A program made the position numbers and the translations under genes. A DNA stretch of 64,000 nucleotides from Terfezia claveryi (lineage: Eukaryota > Ascomycota > Pezizomycetes > Pezizales > Pezizaceae), in contig WHUX01000049.1 in assembly GCA_015179025.1 (NCBI GenBank), positions 279,726 through 343,725 of the forward strand, read 5' to 3'. How positions within the stretch are numbered: the first letter of the stretch is position 1; every line of letters starts with the position of its first letter. This document shows positions 36,926 to 47,653 of the stretch, piece after piece. Below the pieces are notes generated by a model. That model saw only the letters and a list, made by a program, of their open reading frames with translations. It made no database searches and was not told where the DNA came from.

Positions 36926-37837
36926 GAGGCATGGAGATTGGGTTTCCTGAACTTTTCTTCTCTGTTTCTTCATATTTCCCCTTGTGTTGCGCTATTTGGG
37001 TTTGGCTTTCTTTAGGCTCTCTTGAAATTGGCATTTGGAGTTTGCCATCGTTTGCCCAGGGGCCTGTCAGGTCCAAACTTAAATTTGTTTAGTTATAGCT
37101 TTAATCTGGCTATGGAGGTGTACGGTATGAGCTATATAAATAATAGAGCAAGATTATTCTGACTTGCAGTTGTTGGGTGAGGTAAAAGCTCTCAAGACCA
37201 GTAGTCAATTCGACATCTTCTGATTCATGAGACGCTGTTGATTTGGTACACCATTACACAGGCTTTTCGTTCACCACATGAGCATCTTCAACTCGTCGTG
37301 AATCCCGGCCGCGCACCGTAGCTTTCCTTATAGGGTTCCAGTTCCATGATGGGAGCGGGGGAGTTCTGCAATATTTCAGTAGTTACCCTGATATGTGGGG
37401 TACAGTACCAAACTAACGGAGGGGCATAAGATAAAATGAAAAATAAATAAATAAAAATAAATTGCTTCTATCGTATGCCACCTCCTATCCGCACAGGTAC
37501 TTAAGTAGCAGACAGAGGATGGCTGCCTTGCATTGTTTGTTGCCTGATAATAAATACTTTTTTACTTTTTTTTTTTTTTAAGAAAAATTTCAGATTTTTC
37601 AGGATATGATCTCGGCAGGCACTTGCGGGCAAGATGATAGCATGAAATCAGATAATAAACCACAAGACTACTATTATTTAGGTTAAAAGTTATCCAAACA
37701 ACAAATAAACTCCACATTACTTCAGCCACACAAAAAGGCGACAACGTCCATGGAACACAAATTGGTTCCAATAGTCAGAAACCCACGTAACTAAAAGGTA
37801 TATGGTATATAACTTCAGCTCCCCCTTTTAACACTCA
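36926..37837. other. Intergenic region between convergent ligase and GPI-protein genes
   Basis: 0.9 kb of AT-leaning sequence with AAATAAATAAATA repeats near 37440 and a T-run near 37566. No credible gene is visible. Confidence 0.6.
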
Positions 37838-38737
37838 TTACAAGACCAACCCAACCAATCCTGCCAATCCTACCATGGCAGCTGCCCCACCGCCGAATCC
37901 TATCCCACGGAATGCGAGAGCAGCGGCGCTATTCCCAGTTGGGTTGGGGCTGGAAGTGGTCGATGTGTTTGTGCTGTTGCCTCTTTCTGTTCCGTTGCCT
38001 GTGCTCGTGGAGGTAGTTGTGGAGGTGGACGTGGATGAGGGAGTGGATGTTCCCGTGGGTGTACCGGTTGCTGTTGTTAAAGCGGATGGTTAGGGGATTG
38101 GATATGGGGAGGTAAAAACGTGTGGAGAAAAGGTATATGAAAGGGTGGGTAAGAGGTAAAATGTAGGAAGGGATACCGTTTGAGGATTTAGATGGGTCAA
38201 TATCATTTATAATTGTGGGCATGGGAAAGAGGGTACCATCACCGGAATCTCCTTGAAATTGTTAGGGATATATGAAAGGTTGGATTTCGACAATGGAGAG
38301 AAATGGGTATAAAAGAGTAGGGATACGCTGCAACAGTGATCACAATGGGACAGAAGTACAGTAGCTAGGAAGAACTTAAAGGTACGTACTGGTCATGTGC
38401 TGAGTCCTGGTCGCGATCGTACTTGTTACGTTAAGTGAACCATCTCCGAGGTTACCCTGACATTGCAATATTGGGTCGTCGGGGAATTTCACATTGCAAG
38501 GGGAGTTCTGGCATCTAACACGCGACTACAAGTTAGCCTACCACTATGTGACCCACGATGTGGAGATAGTAAAGTAATTGATATAGGAAGGCGAACTCAC
38601 GCAATGACCTTGTCGACCCATGGGGGTTGACATTGCCCGATGGCGTCGAGAGATTTAGCATCACAGCCAGCGCACTCGGCAGCAGTAAGGAGAGGAAATG
38701 AAAGCGCAAGAATAAGGACTGGGACATTAAACTTCAT
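37838..38737 (-). CDS. Small secreted, six-cysteine, GPI-anchored cell-surface protein
   Basis: Four exons (38737-38601, 38514-38390, 38251-38177, 38070-37838) encode 189 residues with all phases closing. The N-terminal signal peptide is MKFNVPVLILALSFPLLTAA. The mature part starts ECAGCDAKSLDAIGQCQPPW and has six cysteines before residue 80 (CxxC, then C, C, C, C). Next is a Ser/Thr-rich spacer (STPSSTSTSTTTSTSTGNG) likely to be O-mannosylated. The C-terminus (GNSAAALAFRG..AAAMVGLAGLVGLVL) is a hydrophobic GPI-attachment tail with a small-residue omega site. The cysteine count is short of the eight of a CFEM domain, so I do not call it CFEM. It probably resides in the plasma membrane or cell wall; function unknown. 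Confidence 0.85.
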
Positions 38738-40658
38738 TTTCGCTGACTGATAACGTGAGATTAGAGGGTTTAAGCCGAGATTAAAAGATTGTGTGTCCTA
38801 CTCGAAGGGCCAAGCTGAAAAAAATAGCGACAGTGACAGTGAAGGGGGCTGACGCGTTTTTGGGGCAATTTGAGAGCAAGGAATGTAAACAACACCATAA
38901 CCGACCTTCTTATACCTATGGCTTGCAGGGGTTCCCCACCAAGGTTGACAAGGATACCTACTTACAGCTCTCTGCACGTATGTACCGGTACAGTAACGCT
39001 CCTGTGGGGTGAAGTCTGGGAAGTCTGGCGGGCACGAGCTTGGGTTTTTTTTAGGTTGTAATGCGAAAAACTGCTGGAGACTAGACTTAGAATAGGTACC
39101 GATCGCTGTAGGCCATATTCAATCTGTACCTACTTAGTACGAAGCCTATCTACCATACATGCCTGGGTACGAGACCACATGCCTGCACGTTATATGTACC
39201 TAGCTGCATTGAAATAATTACTTTGTTAGCCTCGATTCGCTATACAGTTTGTGATAGCGATTTTGAATACAACGGAAGTGATCAGCGTCCCAAAGGGCAG
39301 GCGACCTGAATATCTTGGCGAAATGAGGGTAACGGTGCAAGAAGACACAAAGACGTACTTGTACATGTGCCTGCCTCTCCAGAGCTCGAAGTACCGTACA
39401 AGCAGCCGTAACTGGGACCACTCATGACTATCTGAAACTCAATATCGTAGCTCTTTTGATTTTGGCAGAGATATTATCCTCCGAAGCAAAGTGTTTATTG
39501 CTTCAAGGTCAGTTAATATACTAGATTAGAACCGTGATGCAAAGTATGAGGGTAAAATGCGTGGTCCGAGCCGCGAACCCCTTGAGTGGCCCACATGAAC
39601 CAGGTACGGAAGGTAATTACCCTGAAGCTCAGAGTTCAGGAATGTTTGGAAACTATTTATATAAACTCCTCACCCAGATAAATAAGAGAATTAAAAGTGG
39701 GTTAACATAAGCTATCTAATGCCTATTTAGCACTTTGTACTTCCATTGGAAACTCCAAACCCCAGTCCCTCGGATGTAGGAACAGTTCGGGGCAATGGTC
39801 TCGGCACCTTCGTACACCATGGGCCCGCTATAGATAGTTTGCTCTCAAGGAATTACGGTACTTGACCCTAACGGTGCATTCATAGAGCAGGGCCGTATAT
39901 ACATTTAAGCCTGCCGTTGAGAGTCTCAAACGGATTTGCAATATTCCCAATGTATATGGATACCATCAGGTCCGGGTGGATTTCCATGAAATTGTAGTGT
40001 GATTGACTATAGAGCAAGCTATATCCCTATATCTAATTCAGACAGTCACAAAGATTTGCGTGCGGCGATTTGCCCCTCCTAGGGTCTAGGTTACCTTCAA
40101 GAATTAGGCACTTCACGTGAAAACCTAGTGCATTACAGTCCAAATAAATATGAAAGAGAATGAATCCGCGAACAGTTTATTTTTTTTATTTTTATTTTTT
40201 GAAAGAGCTATGGGCTGAGTGTTTATGAACTTAACCTAGTTGGTACTTTTTAGGACAGTCTGGCTACCTATAATCCTACGGAAGAAATATAGGGAAACAG
40301 GGGAAAAGGGGTCTTCGTGTCAATGTTGCCACTTTTAGGCATCTACAGAAAGAAAAGTACTCGCAAGTAGACTTTAATTTCTACGAAATAACGACTACAC
40401 TGATTCTGGTTAAGTCACTCAGCTAATTCTTTGTGTTACTATCTACTTCTTGTATTTCAAATATAAGTGTTGCCATTATATATTGACACCACATATTTAG
40501 CTGTAACCCCCTTTTGTACAGTTGAGCTAATCTTCTACGAATTTGAGATATATCAATCATACCTTTCGACGAAACCCTATCCTGGCCCACAACAATTGGA
40601 GCATAGTCAGACTTACTTTACTTACACTCTAAGGCAGAGAAAATCAGACTTATAAAAT
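38738..40658. other. Intergenic region left of the MITE
   Basis: 1.9 kb of moderately AT-rich sequence. Short open frames are present, but none has protein-like composition or homology that I recognise. TGTACCGGTACA-like palindromes occur near 38980. A T-rich run lies near 40180. Confidence 0.6.
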
Positions 40659-41132
40659 AGGGGTAGTCAATTGTTATTTCCATTAAGGTAATATCAATAA
40701 CGAAGCGCCTTAGCAGAGCTAAAATCCCCCCCACCCGGCTCTCAATTAAATCATCAGTTAAGCCTGCTTAGTAACATCGAAATCACTTCTCTCAGCAAAC
40801 ATCGAAATCACTCTCTCAGCTTCAAATCATCAACATGCCACGACTCACTCAGCGGAGAGTGTTGTTACAACATTTAGTGTTGTGATGTTGTGTGATGCCG
40901 TGTGATGTTGTGTGATGTTGTGTGATGTTGTGTGATGTTGTGGTGTTGAGGTGATGAGGTGGTGTTATGGCTGTTCAATTAGCTCGTCAAGGGACTCTTT
41001 TGTCCCTTGACCAATTAAGAGTTCCATAAAATTTCCAATATTAAGCCTCTGGCCAATCAGAGGCGCCAAGGCTCTTGCCAAGGCGCTTCGTTATTGACAT
41101 TACCTTAATGGAAATAACAATTGACTACCCCT
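40659..41132. mobile_element. 474-bp non-autonomous inverted-repeat element (MITE), Harbinger-like ends
   Basis: The first 53 bp (40659-40711) and last 53 bp (41080-41132) are inverted repeats with one mismatch, starting AGGGGTAGTCAATTG. The similarity extends weakly inward (CTTAGCAGAGC vs CTTGGCAAGAGC). Flanking bases allow either a TA or an AAAT target duplication. The interior has no coding capacity; it holds a CAAGGGAC/GTCCCTTG hairpin (about 40986-41008) and a 10-bp tandem repeat. The end sequence shares GxGGTAGTCAAxTG with the terminal repeats of the Harbinger element at 46.2-49.2 kb, suggesting it may be mobilised by a related transposase. The relationship is inference; the inverted repeats are direct observation. 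Confidence 0.88.
40881..40940. repeat. 10-bp tandem repeat (TGTGATGTTG) inside the MITE
   Basis: Six head-to-tail copies of TGTGATGTTG, one with two substitutions, followed by degenerate GTGATGAGGTGGTG sequence. It is likely a slippage product that varies between MITE copies. Confidence 0.85.
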
Positions 41133-42149
41133 AAATATGTAGGTCTAGCTATAGTGAAATATTGATATAGATCTTACCGCATCAGTCTAATATGTACAGT
41201 AACCAGACTAATGTACAGTTACAGGGCTGCCAAATTGCCGCTAGAAAATATAGATCAATCTCAAAAGGCAGAACGTTCAAACCTGCACGCCCATTTTCCC
41301 AATTCCTCAAATGTAACCTTTTGAAACCGCTGAGCCACGTTTATGCTGCGGCTGGGCATAAAATGCGGCTGAGCTTTGATTCAAATTCTAATTTTGAACC
41401 CTCGTGGAATAAGCACCGGTGGGCGCGTGGCTGGCACATACATATCAACATGCATGGGTTTTCAATAGTTCTTGCTCATGATGTTTCGAGTTCTGCAGGC
41501 CTGGTTGTGACTTGGCAGTGTTTGCATATATGTTTCTTGATACCCTATCGATATTTTCAGTTTGACGTCAACTCTCAATTGCGATCGCGATATCCAGCTG
41601 CACACTAGCAATTTCTGTGGCTAGTCTTCAGGGCTGCTCGGTTTTGGCTTATGTACATGTACTGTATGTACAGTACATACTTTGTGTATGAGTACATAAG
41701 TACCCATTGCTGGAGTTGCTGAACGATTTTCCGATAAGTTTGTTGTTGCCCTCTAATTTTGTGGCCAATAGCCGCGAGATATGTTCACAACCCCGGTCAC
41801 CACCCGCATTGAAGTAGGGCTGGATCAAAGCTCGAGTGGTTGCTGAACACTGCATTCGCTGCTGACACCGCGACTATGTTCATTGGCCTCTTTGCCCCCC
41901 CCTCCCCCACTTTTGCTGGCCCCTCCTTCCCATGGGCCGCATCCCCCCTGTCTTACAGCATTTTCTGTGAGTTCGGGTAATCAGCCCAATTCTAGTGCCT
42001 ATGGGCCACAATTGATTTCTTCATAAGCAGAGGGGGCTGTCCTCCGAGTTCTCAGTCCCGAGATCTTCTAGACTGTGAGGTTGTTGTGGAATTTGGCAGC
42101 ACCTCTGCTTCCTGGCTCTATTAGCTTCACAAATACCATAGTTTACAAT
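41133..42149. other. Intergenic region between the MITE and the S41 gene
   Basis: 1.0 kb. An open frame of 138 codons (41192-41608, plus) lacks recognisable features. A long imperfect palindrome of TGTAC/GTACA units lies at about 41651-41680. The stretch before 42150 should carry the S41 promoter. Confidence 0.55.
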
Positions 42150-44641
42150 ATGCGCTTTCGTGCTTTCTCAGCGGCCCTTGCCCTGCTATCCGCAACCCTA
42201 CCTCCCTCACAACAGAAAGATCACAGTGGCGATTCATGTGCAGATATTGCACAAAGATGGGCCAGTATGTGTACCTCCTCCCCAGTTATGCCATTCAGAT
42301 ACTAATATCACCTACAGAGGCCGACTACTCAGTAAATTTCCCAGCTGAATTGGCGCACGCATGCTTGAAGTCGATACCATACGACGGGGAGCGGGCACGG
42401 TTTATTTTAGAACAATTGAAGCTCTATTTTCAGTTCTTCTCTGCACAAGTCTATCACAAAAGTCCGCCATCATATTTTGAAGTTCTTCCACTGGACACAA
42501 ATAACACATTCAAATATTTGGATGGTCAGATAGATGAGGGAGTTTACAAGACAAATCTTGAGTTTGATCAAGATTTAATAGCCTTTTTCGGATCTTATCG
42601 ACATTCGGCAGTGGAGTATATGCCAGCCTGTTCAGGCGCGTTCATTTTCAGGAATGATCACCCGCTGTTCGCAGTGGCTCCGGAAAAGCCTACGGACGAT
42701 CCTAAGATCCATGTTGTATTAGATCCCTATGGAATTCCTCGACTTGGCCCTGAGGTTGAGACTATCAACGGTGAAGCGGTTCTGGATTATCTCCACAACC
42801 TGACACAAAATCTCCCAGCCCTGAAATACATTGATCCTGATGCAAGGTGGAATGATCTTTTCTTCCACCGTAGCAACAGTGATGCCAGACTCGGGGCTTT
42901 CGCTCAGCGCTTTATATACCCCGAAGGCGAGCAAATCGTCTTGAAGTATAAGAATGCACACGAAGTGACAATTCGATGGACTGCTGAGGTATTCAAGGGG
43001 GTAGCGGAATTGACAACGGATGGAGTGCATCTTCCATGGACCGACAAGGCATCGTTCCTCCAGAACGTATGCCTTAAAACAATAGACCCGACAACGTGCA
43101 AGACTGAGGATGGGCTATATAGTGTGCACAAACGTGGATTGCATAGGAAAAGAGATGAGGCACCAACCTCAATGTGGGGATATCCCGCCCCAGTGCTTCA
43201 CACTCACGGGCATGAATTAAGTCTTTTTGAATATGATCATTACTCCGTACTGGCCATCTCTTCCTTTGATCCTCATCCAGGAAATGATCAAGATGGAATG
43301 GCTTTTATCTATGATTTCCAACAAATACTCTACGAGGCGCTTCAATCTGTCAAGGAAAGGGATCAAAAGCTTGGGGAAAAACGCAAGCTCCTTATTGATC
43401 TCTCCCACAACGATGGTGGTAGACAGATTTTGGCCCATGAAGCGGCGAGGATGTTGCTCCCAGACGCAGACTATTATTTTCTCGCAAATCGCCGTTGGAG
43501 TCCAGCCTTGTACGATCTCATGACTGCGGCATCTCAGGCGAGTCATGCTTCTGTCTTCAACTTCCGCTACTTTGTGGACGAGAATGGAAAGGACTTCAAA
43601 GATGCTAAAGATATCCTTGGCCCACTTTGCCACCACGGTGACTGTTTCACTAAGTTGATGCAATCCAATCATGAACAGATTATGAATGAGGTTTGGGGGC
43701 AAGAGTACGATGCGCCAAAAGATAGTTATTGGAAACCCTCGGATTTGCTTGTTGTAAGTAACCCCTCATGGTCATTACGAGTATATCATTAACTGCTTTG
43801 TTTTAGGTAGCGGATGGTTTGTGTAATGGAGCTTGTGCAATTTTGGTAGAAGCTCTGCAAAGCCAGAATGTCAAAGTGGTAGCTTACGGAGGACGGCCTG
43901 GGCACAAGATGCAAGGAGCCGGTGGGTTGAAGGGACATTCGGCAGCGTCCTTCACAAAGATTGATGAAGAGATCTATTACATTCTTGGTTCCGACGCCGT
44001 GAGTCACAACTGCCTTTACCTGAACTTGATTATACTAATGGCTATAGGCGGATAATGTGAATATGCCGAAACCACTTCCTATTCGAATGCTTTGGGGCTC
44101 GGTTGGCCTAGAGAATCGATTCCGCAAAGGGGAATCTATACCTATGGAGTTTATTCGTGTGAGTACCTTTCCGTAAGAATGGGTTTTTCACTTCATTTAC
44201 AAAATTCCATAATAGCACCAAGCGACTTGGACCCATAGATTCACAAAAGCAATGTTTGAAGGTGCAAAGGCGGTCTGGGACGATGCCTATACATTGGCAT
44301 CCAAAAATGCCACTGTGGATACTGATGAAATCAGTCCGGATTCTGAGCAGAAGGCCTTCTCTGGAAGCATTAAGGATAACTCTCAACCCCAACTTTCTGG
44401 AACGAGCAATGCGGCCAACGATGATGACCTGACTCCGGTTACCAACGCGGTAGATGAGTTCATGACCTGGAACCTCGGGAAATACATCTGGGAGTTCTAC
44501 AATGGGTTCCATCCGGTGGAAATCTTTAGGGTGCAAGACCTTATTCAAGAAAAAGAAAATGAGGATGATGATGATGATCAAGAGAAGCAGGATGACGATA
44601 ATGATGAAGAGAATCAGGATGACGATGGTGACGATAATTAG
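42150..44641 (+). CDS. Secreted peptidase S41-family-like protein (possibly inactive)
   Basis: Five exons (42150-42264, 42318-43753, 43807-43998, 44048-44158, 44216-44641) encode 759 residues, all in phase. The N-terminal MRFRAFSAALALLSATLPPS is a plausible signal peptide, followed by a cysteine-bearing CADIAQRW segment. The long middle region has the fungal S41 (tail-specific protease/CPAF-like) pattern: VNFPAELAHACLKSIPYD, ASSFDPHPGNDQDGM-like core, LLIDLSHNDGGRQILAHEAAR and the VADGLCNGACAILVEAL block. The last block normally contains the catalytic serine just before A-C or T-C; here that position is glycine, so catalysis is doubtful. The C-terminus is a disordered acidic run (EDDDDDQEKQDDDNDEEN). 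A close paralogue set is usual for this family in filamentous fungi. Substrate unknown. Confidence 0.82.
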
Positions 44642-45740
44642 GATCTTAAAGAGGAAGAAAGCAAGTAGGTTTGGGTTGGAAGTGTAAATGCTCTGTACTC
44701 GTCGATACAATGGTGTTTTTCCTTGCCTTTTTCCGGTCGCATGTTTCTTGTTTTCTCATAATTTCCTTTTATTTTTTATTTCCTCTCGAGCCACTGCGAA
44801 ATTTCCGAAATGTTTCCAAATTGGCCAATCGGCTTTTCTTCTTTTTCCTTTTTTCCTTTTTTCCTTATTTTTTTTTTTTTTTTTTTGGGAGGTGAGAAAT
44901 AGTTTAGTTCTCTTGTGAGAGCAATACCTATGTAGTACCAGTACGTACCTGTAACAGTAGTAGCGGTAACTACAGCAAAAACTCAGAAATAAGGCCCCAG
45001 TCAAACTAATAATGTCTGATCGAGACTAATAATATGTAGAAATCGGTGGTCGAGACTAAGGAATCAGTTGCAACCAATATTATAGTCTGGTTACCAATAT
45101 TAGTGCTAGTCTCGTGCCCAGACCCTCCAGAGCTGGGAGACCCATTTGCGTCGGAGTTTGGAATGAGATGGTGACTGCGTAGAGGGTAGAGGTTAAGGTA
45201 GACATGGGGAATATGGCTTCAAATGAGTTACGTTGGTTAGGCCAAATAAGTTGGGTGTGCGTGAGGAAATATAGTGAGATATAAATTGCGTCCACAAAGC
45301 GCGAGTTGTTATAGATGGCGTCAGATTCAGCAGTTTGCGACACCTGACGCAGATATTATTTTTGCTGATGCTGAAGTTATTCGGTAGCGCTATCACCATA
45401 CATATGCGTGGGACACGTAGATCATAAGCCATGGCTGAAGTGAAACATATCAATTTGAGTGCGACGAGCATGGCTAAATTTCGGTATGAAGAGTAAAAAC
45501 AATGGAATCTATGTCTTCTGCCGGCTCCTCAGGTAGCTTATAAGAGTCATCGATCTCGCTACTAATACTCGTACTAATTTTGAAATCCTTTGCTGCAAAA
45601 CCTTTAATCTGTAACTCATGATCTCTACTTCTATCCACAGGAAGCATTACTTTAAGGTTCCAGAATGCCTTCTAAATAATAGTTTCTTTGTTTTTACAAA
45701 ATTGAGACTATGTAGGGCCAACAACTTGAGTTGTTATAAA
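44642..45740. other. Transition zone from host genes to the AT-rich compartment
   Basis: 1.1 kb without a firm gene. It has T-runs (about 44866-44886), a repeated TCGAGACTAA motif (45010-45060) and two overlapping minus-strand frames (45080-45471) with membrane-like composition that may be a gene relic but cannot be assigned. GC content falls steadily towards 45,740. Confidence 0.5.
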
Positions 45741-46219
45741 CTACTAGTCTGTAACTATCTAGATAAGACTAGAATTCTTATACTTTTTATTATTAGTATA
45801 GACTTTTATATAGTTTTATAAATACTATTTAAAAGACTTATTAGTTATAGTATTAAGTAGTTGAATTAATTTAATAATCTATTAAAAATTAAAGAAGGTA
45901 TAATATTTACTAACTTTAAACTTTATAAGATATTAGAAGTTATATAAAAGACTATAGTATTAAGTAATAATAGTTAAAAACTACTATTAAAAGCTAGTAT
46001 AATTTCTTCTATAATAAATTTAAGAAATCGACTCTTATTATTATAAGCTATTAGACTTACTATAATATTAGAATAATATAAATAACTTTTTAATTTTTTA
46101 ATTATAGTCTTTAATCTAGTTGAATATTAATTTCAACTTAATATATAACTTTTTATTAGTAAAAAGATATAAAATTAAAGTAACTTATTATTTATTTTAT
46201 CTTAATTATAAAAATAGTA
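45741..46219. repeat. RIP-mutated AT-rich sequence, left part
   Basis: Very AT-rich sequence with almost no CpA, TpG or CpG, while ApG, CpT, ApC and GpT remain. That asymmetry is the RIP footprint. No open frame is preserved. It abuts the left end of the Harbinger element and has the same texture as 49,939-52,610, so both probably belong to one old mutated repeat later split by insertions. Confidence 0.8.
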
Positions 46220-46309
46220 GTGGTAGTCAAATGAGAAATTTTTTTTTTGTTGATACATAAATTTGACGCGGGTTCCCTATAGGGACTAAACCATATTGAG
46301 CTGCACCAT

Positions 46310-47653
46310 TTGACCGCTAAATTTGAAAAAAAGTTATTGATGTTTATCGGGATGCTTAACATCGCAGCTATCAACATGCCTCGTTATACGGAAAAGGGCC
46401 GGGTCCAACAACATCTTGACGATCTCGAAAGCGCAGTTATTGAGGAAATACTCGAAGATGAGCCTAGCTTAGATTCATCAGCTGATTACTATCACGACCT
46501 TCTAGAGGATATTTCAACAGCTTCGGAGCGCATTAACATCAAGCGATACCTCATAGATAGAGGCAAAGGTACTGCAGGACGCCATAAAAGTGATGATATT
46601 TTAGAGGATATCATTGAACGGTATCCAGAGGACGCCTTTTTAGTCTACTTTTGCATGCATCGAGCAAGCTTTTGGGTTTTAATAGAAAAGCTTCGTGAAG
46701 CTCCTGAAGAGTTAGGTTTGGAAGATTACTGGCATGATCGTGGAAGACAGAATGGTAGTGGTAATAGGCCAATGCCTATATATAAGCAAGTTGCTGTTGC
46801 TTTATATAAGCTTGGTAGTGGAACTGGGAGTTTAGAGCGTGACCGGATTGCATTGAATATTGGAAAAGGCACGGTACAGCAATACCTTTGGCGAACAATC
46901 AACCTTTTTGTACGCTTAGGTCCTCAATATATACAGTGGCCTCAGCAGGGCTAAAGACTTGAAGAAGATCCTATTTTCGATAAATGTATAGGCTGTATTA
47001 ATGGATCAATTATTAAACTCCGTGAGAAGCCAAAGCACAATCATGAGGCATACTTCTCACGCAAAAAGGACTATGGATTCAACTTGCAGGCAATTTGTGA
47101 TTGGAATGGCAAGTTTATCTGGGCTAGAGTTTGCGGAACGGCCAGCATGCATGATTCATCAGCATTCAAATCCTCCAAACTATATCAAGAGTGCAATGCA
47201 GACTTATGGATGATGCCTTCAGAGTATCTACTTGCGGATAAAGGTTACCAGCTAGATCGCCATGTTATCACTCCTTATAAAGGTAATACTGCTCGAGCTC
47301 CTGCAAATCGGAGATTCAATGATTATCATGCAGTTAAACGAGTCAAGATTGAGCATGTATTTGGGGTTTTAAAGGGACGATGGCATAGTCTGAGAGGCTT
47401 GTCAATTCGCATTGAGAGTCCAGAACAAGATCATGAGAGAGTAACAAAATGGATAACAGCCTGTATTATTTTACACAATATGCTAGCTGACTGGAATGAA
47501 GATGAAAAGTGGGTTGATGAAGTCGAGGCAGAAGACCTAGAAGAGCTTGAGGAAGAGGATGCAGTTTCTTGGAATGAAAGTATGGAAGCATCTAAACAAG
47601 CTGGCGCTACTCTGCGTGATCACCTCCGAAATCTTCTTCTTGAGTTCCATTAA
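46310..47653 (+). pseudogene. Harbinger transposase (DDE superfamily 4), with in-frame stop and D-to-N change
   Basis: One frame runs from 46310 to 47653, interrupted by a TAA at 46952-46954; both halves are in the same frame. The N-terminal half has a helical region (YLIDRGKGTAGRHKSDDI, ALYKLGSGTGSLERDRIALN). The C-terminal half is the nuclease: FSRKKDYGFNLQAICDWNGKF, LADKGYQLDRHVITPYKGN and VKRVKIEHVFGVLKGRWHSL supply the second and third acidic residues. The first catalytic Asp, expected as GxxDG, reads GCINGS. The stop fits CAA to TAA and the Asn fits GAT to AAT, both CpA to TpA type transitions on one strand or the other. An intact relative elsewhere in the genome is likely. Function: cut-and-paste of this element, with the Myb partner. 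Confidence 0.9.

Noticed and set aside
37875..38093. Plus-strand frame of 72 codons rich in Val and Pro
   Set aside because: It is the antisense shadow of the Ser/Thr-rich and GPI-tail part of the minus-strand gene, whose splice phases and signal peptide are coherent.
37838..38737. CFEM-domain call for the GPI protein
   Set aside because: Only six cysteines in the mature N-terminal part rather than the eight of CFEM.
40881..40940. TGTGATGTTG repeat considered as a CRISPR-like array
   Set aside because: Units are contiguous 10-mers without spacers, inside a eukaryotic MITE.
45080..45471. Two overlapping minus-strand frames with membrane-like composition
   Set aside because: Possible relic of a gene, but the pieces could not be joined at good splice sites and match no family I know.
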